Shown in pieces: positions 34,477 through 45,900 of a stretch of 64,000 nucleotides of DNA; position 1 is the stretch's first letter; the number at the start of each line of letters is the position of its first letter. Made by a program: the position numbers and the translations under genes. Origin of the DNA: Brachionus koreanus (taxonomy: Eukaryota > Rotifera > Eurotatoria > Ploima > Brachionidae); assembly GCA_016987375.1 (NCBI GenBank), contig PJRA01000524.1, positions 1,239,356-1,303,355 on the forward strand, in the 5' to 3' direction. The notes below the pieces were generated by a model. That model ran no database searches, was not told the DNA's origin, and worked only from the letters and a program-made list of their open reading frames with translations.

Positions 34477-37400
34477 ATGGTAGATGACCACCTTAGCAGT
34501 TTCAAAAATTTCGCTTGGGGAAAGACCGATGTGATCGGAGCTGGTGCGACTAGTTTGGTCTACAAGGCCATTTGTCAAGTAAAGCTGACAAAAGTTTTTT
34601 GAAAATTTAAAAAAAAATATTTTAGGAGTCAGGAAACTATTTTGCAGTAAAAGTTTTCAATGATCAGGCAAAACTAAGGTCCAACACGATCCAATCTAGG
34701 GAGCTTGATTTATTGCAAAGAATAAACCATGAAAATGTGGTAAAGCTGATTGACAAAGATGAACAGGTTGGGTTTATTGGCCACTTGACCATGAAAATTT
34801 AATTTTTTATTTAAAGACTACTCACAGATATTCTTTGAAACTTATTGTTATGGAGTATTGTAATGGAGGAAGCTTGGCAACATTAATTGAAGAGCCTGAA
34901 AACATATTTGGTCTTCAACAGAAAGAATTTTTGCTTGTCTTAAAACACATAAGTAAAACTAAAAATAAAACTAAAAATTTATTTTAATTTAATTCAAATT
35001 AGCATGTGGTATGAATGAACTACACAAGTTAAAAATCGTTCACCGAGACATAAAACCAAATAATATATTGCTACAAATTTTGCCAACTGGTGAACATGTA
35101 TATAAATTGTCTGATTTTGGAGCCGCCCGTCAAGTAGAAATGGAAGATGATCAATTTACTTCGATTTGTGGTACCGAAGAGTACCTATTTCCGGGTAATT
35201 TTGAATTTAAAATTTTTGAAATTAAATAATTTAACTTCACAAAAAGATGTGTACGAAAGAGCACTGATAAATAAAAATGTTCACAGGACTTTTCGGGCAG
35301 GAATAGATCTTTGGAGTACTGGTGTCACTCTTTATCATGTAGCTACTGGCATGCTTCCTTTTAGACCCATCGGTGGCAGACATAATAGAGAAACTATGTA
35401 TGATTTTTATTTTTAAATTTTAAAGTTTTTGATTATCTAAAAAAATTTCAGGATCAAAATAACTCGAGATAAGCCCACTGGATTCATTTCTGGAGTGCAA
35501 AATCAAATCGATGGGCAAATTGAATATTCTGATAGACTACCCGAGACTTGTCAACTATCAAAGTAAGAAAATTTTCAATTTTTTAAATTAATTTTACTAA
35601 ATAAACAAAAAATTTAAAGAGTTTATAAAAATATATTTATTAAAATTTAAATTTTTTTATAGAAAATTGCAAGAACTTCTGATTCCAATGTTGGCTGGCT
35701 TGATGGAAAACAATTATGATCTAATGCTATCATTTGATAAATTTTTTGAGATTTCTAGTTACATTTATAATTTGACCTTTGTTAACGTGATGAATTTGGA
35801 TACGTGTCAAATAATTGAGCTTCCATTTGAAAGAAATGAAAAGTAAAATATTTGGGATAATTTGGAATAATTGTTAATTTTTTTTAAAACTGAAGACTTT
35901 CTGATTTAAAGCAGAAGATTGCACTTGAAACAAAAATAGAGCCGAGCAGTCAATTGATAATTTACAATAATTTATTAGTTGATACTTTGGTAAATAAAAC
36001 CCAGACAATAGACACTTTTCCAATAATGGACAAAGAACATCCATGCATTTTGTTTTCTCTTGATCGAAGTTTGAGCTGTGATAACCTTGAAATCATAAAA
36101 TCAAGTAAAATAACTAGAAAATTTATTTTGAAAAAAATTTTTAAAAATCATAAACAACTCAGTTCCGAGTATTAGATGTAAGCAAAAGCCCAAATCTACT
36201 GCGGAAATATTTGCCTGGTCTAAAGAAACATGCGGATCTATTTTTTACATAAAAAGAGAAATTTATTTGGTAACAACAATAATTGAGCTTTTAAAATTAT
36301 CTGCAATTTCTTTTAAGTAAAATTTTGAATTTTTAGATTTTTATATTTGAAAATATAATCTAATTTAGATCGTACATGCCTGAAATGAAATTAAAAAATC
36401 AAAATTTGTTGCACAGTTTCAAGTCCACTTTGAAAAGTCTCGAGACAAAAATTGGCATAATGGACAAATTGGACGATTGTTTACACAAATTAAATTTAAG
36501 TTTGAAAACAACACCAAACGACTGCTCGTATTTGGACATAAAAAATGATCTAAAAAAAGTAGAATGAAATGAAAGAAAATTTTTTTTTTTTATTAATTTT
36601 CTCTCCTCAAGTACAAGGATGAAATTTCAATTTATGAAAGCGAAATAAATTGTTTGACTGACAAAATAAATGAGAATCAAAATTTTGAATTTTTAGTACA
36701 AAACTCTTCATTGACTCAAAAATGGTAAACTTGAACAAAAGTTAAATTAATTTTATATTAATTATTAAACAAAATGAAGGCGAAATGAAACCGATGCCTA
36801 TGCTAAAACAGCCAAAAAAATACACGAAGAATTTTTGATTAAAAAAAAAGAGCTTCGCTACAAAAGTGATCAGGAAAAATTTGAAAATAGCAAATTTACC
36901 GAATTTAAAATAAATAACATAATAAGAACTAGAGATGAAGCAACTAAGCTCTATCAAGAAGTAATAATTGTCCGGTTCTATGATTTTTACCTAAAATTTG
37001 AAAAATGGATGAGCGATTTGATCAAATTGCACAATGACATTATGAGCGTTCAGCAGAAATTGATTGAATGCGACAAAGCCATTACTGCACCATTTGAACG
37101 CATTGATTCTTCGCTGGATTTCAAAATAAACAACATACTGGAGCTGATTGTTATTAAAAGCAATGACAACAATTCAAGTGCGTCAATGGTGAAACAGCTA
37201 AATTTTTCGCCGGATACTCCAATAACCACTTTGTCATCGGGCGCCTCTAAAGGCGATTCATATGACTCGAAAATTTCCTCGGACAAAGATGACAATAACA
37301 ATGGCAAATACACAAACATAAATGTTGACTGTTTGGTCACCACAATCAGGGACTTTAAGCTACAAGCTGCTGAAATAGAAAAAATACTTGACGACAATTC

Positions 37401-37542
37401 TTCTTTGCTCAAATAGTAAGCTAAAATAGCAGAAAAAAATTTTTTTTCATTTTAACTAAGCTTTTTGAATTCAATTTATAGCTTACAAGAACAGATATAT
37501 GTGAATCAAGTGAAAAATAGTTCGTCCGATGTCAAGAATTAG
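34477..37542 (+). CDS. TBK1: TBK1/IKK-epsilon-like serine/threonine kinase
   Basis: Thirteen exons: 34477-34578, 34626-34766, 34817-34952, 35003-35194, 35247-35397, 35452-35562, 35663-35842, 35896-36104, 36163-36316, 36369-36558, 36612-36724, 36780-37415, 37482-37542. Introns are 47-100 nt with GT..AG ends; total 2,376 nt, 791 residues. Kinase landmarks: Gly-rich [10 protein letters not shown] (20-29), Lys43 (FAVKVF), HRDIKPNN (140-147), DFGAAR (164-169), and activation-loop [10 protein letters not shown], where Ser180 matches the TBK1 trans-autophosphorylation Ser172. [26 protein letters not shown] and PTGFISGVQ are TBK1/IKK-epsilon hallmarks. A ubiquitin-like domain ([13 protein letters not shown]..) and a long helical scaffold-dimerisation region follow. 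By family it acts in innate immunity and selective autophagy. TBK1 and IKK-epsilon cannot be separated here; one ancestral gene is likely. Confidence 0.95.
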
Positions 37543-39052
37543 ATGTCAAATGTTTCTTGTTTTTCTTTTAAAAAAAAATATATAAAACTTAATCAAAATA
37601 AATAATTTTCGAGCAAATATTCAAAGCTAATGTAATAATGTAAACTTCAAGAGTGTGTACTCGAGAATTTTAGGCTATTTTTAAATTTTTTTTCCTATTT
37701 AAGCTATTTATTTACAAAACTTTCGTCTTAGAATGCAAAATAACTTTGTTTTCTTTTTTTATTTTATTTTTTTCCTTTTTTTTAAAAAAAACAAAACATT
37801 TGTTCTCATATTTTTAGTTTTTATTGTTTGAATAAAATTAATTTAAAAAAAAAATTTAAATTTTAATAATTTGAAAGTTAATAAAAATTAAAAAGATTAG
37901 TTTTTAAAATTCTTGAAAAATTATTCATAGAAATTAAATAGAAATAATAACTTTTTTTGGCATCTTGAAGTTGACGATCAGTTAAAAATATCATTTCAAT
38001 TCAAAGAGTTTATCTTAAGATTCTATAATTAGTCTTTAATTTAATCTAAAAAGTTTTAATGTAACACGGTTAACATGCTATGCAAATTTAAGAAATAAAT
38101 AATTTTTGAAAAATACTCTCTCAACCTAAAGATAAGATCAATTTTTAAATAGAAATGTAAATAATAATTTTTGTGAAGTATATTTTTAATCTATTTCAAA
38201 AGTATTGGTAAACTAGCATTTAGTATTAAATTTTAAAATGAAATTCAAATATCAAATTCTGAAGAATTAATAAATTATCTTGAAAAAATAATTGAATTGA
38301 TCATCGAATTCAAGATGCCCTTTTTTTGTACTTTTGGATTAACATTGTAACAAAGTGTAAATCAAAAGACAAAAGTGATCAAACTTCATTTTGAGTTTTT
38401 ATTATTTTTATAAAGTCATATAATTAGTTATGAAAACACTTCAAATAATTTTTGATGCTTCGCTCATTCACAATAGTTAGCTATTAAAAATATTTTGAAA
38501 AGTCTAAAAAAGTCTTCAAGTTTTTATAAGAAATACGATTAAAAAATTCATAAAAATTAAAAAAAAAAAACGTTTTTCAAAATTCAAATTTTAAAGTTTT
38601 AAGCAATTTTTTTTTATTTTAGAAAATTTGATAATTACTATTTGGGAAAGTTTTTTAAAAATTTTCGGAATAATGTAAAATTATTAATGTTATGTTATTA
38701 GTAATTTGTAAATTACAGTTTACCAGATTAGAAGTTCTAAACAATGCTTTGGACTTGTTTTAAGAAATCTTATATCCTTATATTTTTTTAATTTTTGATT
38801 TTTAATTTTTTTTGACGATTACTAGCGAACGAATAATCAAAAAAATTTTGATCTAAAGCGTTATAGAAGGCCAAAATCTTCACAAATTAGAATATTGATA
38901 CTTTGTTATCAAAAAAAAATTTAAGATCGGGGACAACAGGTAACAGGTGTGTCTCTGTTCAGATTTTTATCTAGGTTTGAAAATATTGCAAAACATTATA
39001 ACACTAGTTAATTTTATATTTTTTTTTCTTAATATAATCAATTTTAATGAAT
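37543..39052. other. intergenic, AT-rich
   Basis: TBK1 3' flank and spacer. No gene was recognised. Confidence 0.4.
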
Positions 39053-39245
39053 TTAACACTCAAAAGACTGGTGTCAATTTTAAACTTTTTGTGACCGTTC
39101 ATCAGATTTCCAAAAATTTCAATTTTATTAAAAAAATTATTTATAGTAACATAATCAGAAAGTTTTAGGTTGATATGATTTAATCTTTATAAGATATATA
39201 TGAATAAAGAAAGTTTGAAATTGTCACCGGTCCTTTGAGTGCTAA
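39053..39245 (+). mobile_element. TTAA-type MITE (family 2, copy A)
   Basis: The left end TTAACACTCAAAAGACTGGT then GTCAATTTTAAACT and the right end, read on the minus strand, TTAGCACTCAAAGGACCGGT then GACAATTTCAAACT form a terminal inverted repeat of about 34 bp with few mismatches. The length is 193 bp. The interior right half (GATATGATTTAATCTTTATA, then AGATATATATGAATAAAGAA) matches copy B at 57802-58027 in opposite orientation. Its TTAACACT start relates it to family 1. The right flanking tetramer is CTAA, a probable decay of TTAA. Confidence 0.8.
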
Positions 39246-39586
39246 ATAATTAAGTGTTAATCAGTCTCTTGAGACATAGACACTAGCTAGTTGATTAACC
39301 TTTACATCGATAACTATTCTAAAAGAACAATTCTGCTAATAATGTTCAAATGTTCTGAAAATTGCACCACAGCCAAATTAGCCCATTTATTCAATGTTAA
39401 AAGAAAAAATAGATAATTGCACTAAAGCTGATTTTCTACATTTTAGTGCGACCATATGCGTCTGTCAAATCAAAAAATTAAATCTATTACATAGGACTCT
39501 ACTTTAAATAAAATAAACTTCATTAAAATTTTTATTAAGAATACTTATGATTTAAAAAAGTTTTAATTTAATCATTCTTAAGAAAG

Positions 39587-40516
39587 CTATTCAAAGTTAA
39601 TTTCATTAATAAAATTTAAATCAATTGTTCTGTAAATAGAATAATTCGCAATCTCTAAAATTTGCTTTATTTTTAAGTAAAGGTGTGGATAATCCATCTG
39701 AAAATTAAAGTCTAATTTTTTACTGCTTCTTGATAGAATTAAAAGTTTCAAGTCTTTAAAAAATATTTTCATCAATTTTGATTTACGATTTGGATAGATC
39801 AATAAAAGATGACTTAATATTTCAAATTTTGTCAATGAACGAAAATTTTCCACACTAAATAGTATCTGATCAACCAAATCCAGGTCACTGCTATTCAAAA
39901 ATCTTAAAGTTTCTTTTAAAATTTTTAAATGATTTTCAATTTCATTTGGACTAAGTTTTTTTTGTCTAACAAGTTCATAAAGAGTTTCACAAACCCATTG
40001 GGGACTATGATTAGAGGCAAATTCTTCATCGTTAGCATATTGAAACAAAAACTGTGACTTTAAGTACAAGTCGTCTTTTTTTTCATTCTTCTTTTTATCA
40101 ATTTTTATTTTATCTGATTGAATATCAATAATTTTTGATTTATTTTCAAAATAATATTTTTTTTCTTGTTGACTTTTTTGCATTTCAACACTGTCTAAAT
40201 TTGAATGCGAATTTTTTTCCAAATAACTAATTTCTTTTAAACACATTTCGTATTTTTTTATTGCTTCTTGAGTTTTCAATTCTTGTTGGATTTTTTGATT
40301 CTTAATAGTTTCTAATTCTGACTGTAAAAATTTAATTACTTTTCTTTCCTTTAGTTCACTATTTTTACTCTCACTTATTGTTGATTTCATTATTTGCTCA
40401 TACAATTTAACATTTCTTTTAATTTGTTGAATGACTAAATTAAATTCAATCATTATTTGCCCTTCTAGATTTGGATTTTCAGGAATAGAATAATCAAATA
40501 TCGAATCTATTTTCAT
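39587..40516 (-). CDS. coiled-coil protein, unknown
   Basis: A single-exon, 309-residue open frame from the ATG at 40516. Residues about 45-155 are Glu/Lys/Gln-rich with heptad-like spacing and should form a coiled coil. Residues about 160-300 are helical and less charged, with SPQWVCETLYELVRQKKLSP and EIENHLKILKETLRFL, which could be a small helical domain. There is no signal peptide, membrane segment or enzyme motif. I do not recognise a family. It is real-looking because the frame is long and the composition is unlike nearby noise. It lies alone between a MITE and LINE debris. Confidence 0.65.
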   Translation of the reverse strand: MKIDSIFDYSIPENPNLEGQIMIEFNLVIQQIKRNVKLYEQIMKSTISESKNSELKERKVIKFLQSELETIKNQKIQQELKTQEAIKKYEMCLKEISYLEKNSHSNLDSVEMQKSQQEKKYYFENKSKIIDIQSDKIKIDKKKNEKKDDLYLKSQFLFQYANDEEFASNHSPQWVCETLYELVRQKKLSPNEIENHLKILKETLRFLNSSDLDLVDQILFSVENFRSLTKFEILSHLLLIYPNRKSKLMKIFFKDLKLLILSRSSKKLDFNFQMDYPHLYLKIKQILEIANYSIYRTIDLNFINEINFE

Positions 40517-41220
40517 TCTCTTGTTATTTTTTCAGTTTTAAATCTAAATATTTATAAAAAATTTTTGATTATAAAAGTTTAAATTTCGTTCCTTCTATTT
40601 AATTTTTTCTGCTTTAGCTTTGGTCTTTCGCTCCTTCAGTGTTTTGTTTATTAAAGTAAGAGAAATAAAATAAAAAAAATTAAAGTTAAATTATACAATT
40701 AAATAAAAGAAAAAATTAAGTTTCAATTTCTAATTTTCAACTAAAATTATTAAAAAAATATGAGAAAAGGATGATAGTTTTGGCTCACTGTCAATGACCA
40801 AATTATTATTTAGACTTAGATCAGACTAATAAAACATAGGTGTGATTGATGAAAGTATTCAGAGATGAGTTTTTTAGAACCAAACTCTCATCATACTTCT
40901 AAAACATTCAATATATTCATTCATAAACAAATCAACAGATTGTGAGTTATTGCTTTATGCCTCCATGATTTTTATGGAAGAATCTTTATAATATTCAGAC
41001 TCTTTGCACATTTTTCTTTTATTTTTTCTATCTAAAGTTAAGATTATAATTTTTGACAAAATTTGAAAACTTTTATCTAACTTTTTAATTTGTTCAAATT
41101 ATTAAAATTATAAAATTTAATTATTTTACAATTTATTTCCTAAATAAAATTAAATTCTTCAATAAAATGCTCTCTATTTTAAAAGTCCAGTTTTTAAATA
41201 ATAATTTTTATTTAAAAATT
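40517..41220. other. intergenic, AT-rich
   Basis: No feature was recognised. Confidence 0.4.
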
Positions 41221-41224
41221 ACTA

Positions 41225-42165
41225 CCATTCGCGGTGACAATCACCTAGTATTACTACAACACGACCCTGATACATTTAGTTGGAATGATCTATTACTTGG
41301 CGCTTGCTATTTAATGTTAATAAATGCCAATTGATGGATTTCACAAAATCTGGTAGAAGTCATTCCATTAATACCGAGCTTTTTATGGGTGAATCTAGTG
41401 ATAGAACCGGTTTATACTTCGTAGATGAAGAGAAGGATCTTGGAGTTGCGCTTTCTCGTAACCTGAAATTCTCGACTCATATAAAAACCAGACTAACAAA
41501 ACAACCGGAGTACTCGGTCAGTTAAGAAGAACATTCAAATACAGGATGACTGAGACTTTCAAGACTCTATATTGGCTTATGTAAGACCACATCTGGAATA
41601 TGCATCAGTTGTCTGGGTAACTTCCTACAAATGCCCCAAGAACGTCGTATAAGAGGTGACATGATTCAATTCTTCAAACTAAGCAAAAAAATCAACCAGG
41701 TAATAACTCCTGTGCCTTTTAATTCATTGTCTCAGACTGGACCTTCTCAGGGAATCAGAGGGCACTTAAGAAGAATCTCTGGCCAATCTTAAATTCACTG
41801 CTTGCAAAGAACTAACTTATTTATAAATAGTATTATAAACGAATGGAATGGTCTACCTTCTAAAGTAATAGAAGTTTCAACAGTCAATCAATTCAAAAAC
41901 AGATACGATACATAAAATTTCAACAAAAAAAATCCACTTAATCAAACACAGGATCATAACATTTATTTTTTATAATAGAAATTTTAAACAATCCTGCAAA
42001 TTGTCTTATTTTGTATTCTCTTATCTTATTGCTTATTATCCCAATTATGTCTTTGTATACGAATCTAGTTTTCGGTGTTTATAGCCTCTATAGTTGTCTT
42101 CCTAGTAAAACATCTTCACAAGCTTGATTTGATTGCTGAAGCTTATTATTATTATTATTTAATAT
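41225..42165 (+). mobile_element. LINE 3' half (CR1/Jockey-like) with (TTA)n tail
   Basis: Broken plus-strand frames give, in order: LLFNVNKCQLMDF (41304-41342), EKDLGVALSRNLKFSTHIKT (41427-41490), a decayed LVRPHLEYA equivalent (41575-41620), RRIRGDMIQFFKLSKKIN (41646-41694), SQGIRGHLRRIS (41747-41782) and FINSIINEWNGLPSKVIEV + STVNQFKNRYD (41820-41912). This is the classic C-terminal half of a CR1/Jockey-clade reverse transcriptase. The 3' UTR ends with GCTTATTATTATTATTATTT at 42144-42165. Several stops and frameshifts make it dead, but it is the best-preserved LINE 3' end in the window. Confidence 0.9.
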
Positions 42166-42909
42166 TGTATATCCTAAATTTACCAAATTTTATGTAAATA
42201 TTACAAAAATATTAGTTCTTGTTCATCTTGTTCTTAAATTTATCTTAAGTTTCAGAGTGAACAATTTCAGTAACCTATTCCATGATCTTATCACCATGCT
42301 GGTAAGAAATATGAATCCTTGTTTGTAATTTCTTACTATTTTCATCTACAATTTTGATTATTTGCAAAAATTACATCTTTAAAAAAAAAAAACTAATCGC
42401 AAACCTATCCATATCTAATAATAAATTTCATGAGCTTTCTGAAATATATCTAGCTTTTGACTAGCAACGGCTCTTTTTAGATATTTGTGAAAATTTAACT
42501 AACTAACTGTGACTTCTGGTATTGTAAATATTCTTTTCAAAGATTTAAATACAGAGTATTGAAAAAGTCGAAAAATGGTTAACATTTTTCAAAGTTTGAT
42601 ATTTTTATATCAGTAGCTTAAGCCAAATCACATGATGGTGAATAGTTTTTTTCAGATAAAAAAAAATATAAAAAAAAGTTTGAAGATAAACAATTTTATT
42701 AAATGTTCAAAAAGTCTACACATTTTTTAAGAATTGATTACATATTAAGCTTTTTATTTAATTTAATGATTATTTCCAACGCAACATAAAAAAATTGAAG
42801 AATTTTTTTTATCTTTTTTTATTGCTATATTTTTCAAATTAATTTTAGTATTTTTTTAAACGATAAATTTATAAAATTATTTTATAGAAAATTCTTTAAA
42901 AAAATTGGA
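42166..42909. other. 3' flank of ABCD4
   Basis: AT-rich; no gene was recognised. Confidence 0.4.
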
Positions 42910-45900
42910 TTAATTGATAGCATTAAGATTTATTATATCATAGTTTCTTTCGTTTGTAAATTTCAATTCAATTTGATGATATTTTTTTACTGTGTCTCGA
43001 TGGGCTATGCTCATGAAGCTACACTCTATTTTACTTAAATATTCATACATTAAAGCTTCAGTTTCTTGATCTACTGAAGAGGTAAACTCATCAAGTAGAG
43101 CAAATTTTGGCTTGTGATAAAGTACTCTTAGAAATGAGAGCCTTTGTTTTTCACCTTCGGACAAAATTACCGACCAGTTAAATTCTGAAAACATATTCAA
43201 GTCGGAGTTGACTTTTTCTAATAAATGGCTTAGACCGAACTCTCTTAGCCATTCAATTATCTGTTTAGAGCTCTCAATATCCAAAACTTTTTTAGATGAT
43301 GGATAGGATATTTGTTCAAAAAGTGATCCTGACGTAAAATAAGAGTTTTGTGGAAGAAAAAATATTTCATTAGGATCCACAAAGTATCTAATCTGTCCTG
43401 AGTAAGAATTCCACAAACCATTAATACATCGAAACAATGAAGTTTTTCCACAACCTGATCTTCCACTTATCAAAACATTCTCTCCTTTTTTAAATTTAAA
43501 ATTCAAATTATCTATTAAAATCTTTCGCTTATCATCGGGAATTTTGAGACTAAAATTTTCCAATTGAAGACACAGATCATCATTGTGATCAATTAACTTT
43601 TTTCGTTCAATATTGCTATTTTGTTCAACATTTTTTTTCATTTTTTCCATTAATTCACCAACACGCTTAGTGTTTCCAACAATACTTGATATTTCATTTA
43701 GTGTATCGTACAAACGAGTAAAAAGATAAATTAAGTATTGGCATTTGAAAGAATAGTTGCTGATCAATTGAGCCAAATCGGTAGGCGAATAGTCATCATA
43801 TACATGAGTAAATATTGGAATTGCTAGAACTAAATAGGCCAAAATTCCGCCAAAATACTGACTCAAATTAATAAATAACTTTAGGATCAATTCTTTCCAG
43901 TTCCTGCGATATGATATATCTTAAAAAATCAAATAATTAGATTAATATTATAGATTTATAGACTCAAGATTTATTAATAAATTTATTCAAATAACTATTA
44001 TATTTTTTAAAAGGTTAAATCCAGACTTGTGCAAAAGTCAAAAAAAAAAGTCATTTTAAAGTCTNNNNNNNNNNNNNNNNNNNNNNNNNNNNNNNNNNNN
44101 NNNNNNNNNNNNNNNNNNNNNNNNNNNNNNNNNNNNNNNNNNNNNNNNNNNNNNNNNNNNNNNNNNNNNNNNNNNNNNNNNNNNNNNNNNNNNNNNNNNN
44201 NNNNNNNNNNNNNNNNNNNNNNNNNNNNNNNNNNNNNNNNNNNNNNNNNNNNNNNNNNNNNNNNNNNNNNNNNNNNNNNNNNNNNNNNNNNNNNNNNNNN
44301 NNNNNNNNNNNNNNNNNNNNNNNNNNNNNNNNNNNNNNNNNNNNNNNNNNNNNNNNNNNNNNNNNNNNNNNNNNNNNNNNNNNNNNNNNNNNNNNNNNNN
44401 NNNNNNNNNNNNNNNNNNNNNNNNNNNNNNNNNNNNNNNNNNNNNNNNNNNNNNNNNNNNNNNNNNNNNNNNNNNNNNNNNNNNNNNNNNNNNNNNNNNN
44501 NNNNNNNNNNNNNNAAATGATATGTCTAATTCTTAGTTTAATTCTCATAAAAAAAAAAAACTTTAAACTAAAAATTTTGAAATTTTGGTACTGTAACGTG
44601 AAAAAAGGCTTAAAATCAAGTGAAATATCTCGTGAAAAATGTTTAGTCGAAGGTGAAAATGTGCTTAAAGTAAGAAACGTACCAAAATTGGTTTAAAAAA
44701 TTTAGTAGTGGTGATAAAAAAACAAAGGGTCAGTCAGCCATTCTCGATCAGATTGCTCTGTGTTCAGCTTTTGAAAGTAAACTTAGTACTTGCCAATTAT
44801 GAAATAACCTTTATACAACACAATCGATGATATGCAATTATCTTAATGACCATAAAAGTGTTTTTTTTTATTTTTAAAATTTGGGGAAAAACTTAAAAAT
44901 TTGTGATATTCTAACTAAATTTCTATTTTCCTAAATTTTTTAACAACGCTAACAGACGCTGCCAAACTGTTCCTCATGATTTGACAGATTTTGATTTTCA
45001 AAATGACTTTGGAAAAACTTTTGACAAAGTATGTCATGAATCTCTTCAAGTCAAGTCTTCAGAATGTAAGGATGCAACATGCAACACAAAATCTGAAGTT
45101 CTCAACGCATATTAAGATTCAAGAAAATGAGGCTAGTGCTGTGTTGAGTCAACTAGGCGAACATTCAGGTTTGGAACCCTTGACATGTTAAGGCAATTAA
45201 AGTTTTGCGAATGATAGAGAAGAGTTACAAAGTTAGTAAAAAGAATTTGTAACTGGAAATATAGCAGTAGACTTGCAGTTCTAGGCTTGACTACTATCAG
45301 CAAAAGAAGAGAAAGAGGTAAAATCTAACTTTTAGATTGCAAAGAGGTATCAATCAAGTTAATTTGACAAAAATTTCTAATAAATAAATCTCGATTTTCA
45401 TCTTCATGCTCATAAAATTAGAAGACAGTAGATTAATAATTTCAGTCACACTTTTTCCAATTCGGATAAAAATTTCATACTTTTTATATTTAAGATATTT
45501 TAGAAATTGTATTGATAAATATAAGGTTTGTACCATCAAAATTCAATGTCTGATAAACTCTGCAAATCATTCAAATATAGTTAATGCAGTGTAACCACTA
45601 AAGGTATGCTGCTGTGGTTTGAAATCCATGTTCAAAAAAACACAAAAAAAAATTCAAAAAAATACAACACTGAGACAAAACTGGTTCCTCAGATTAGGCA
45701 CCATTATTATAACCAAAGATTGACGAAGCTAGATTTAAAATCTCTAAAAGGAAAGATTAGAAATGGGAAACCTAATTAAATTTTTTTAATTTATTAAAGA
45801 ATTTGACAAACTGACGAAATCCTTTACTCAAATAAAGGCTACTAACAGCTAATGGCCCTCTAAGTAGAATCCGAGGACACAACAAATGTTTATTACACAA

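Noticed and set aside
37050..37412. 120-codon minus-strand frame
   Set aside because: Antisense of the large TBK1 exon 12.
44029..44548. Open frames of about 165 codons on both strands
   Set aside because: They span the 450-N gap and are artefacts.
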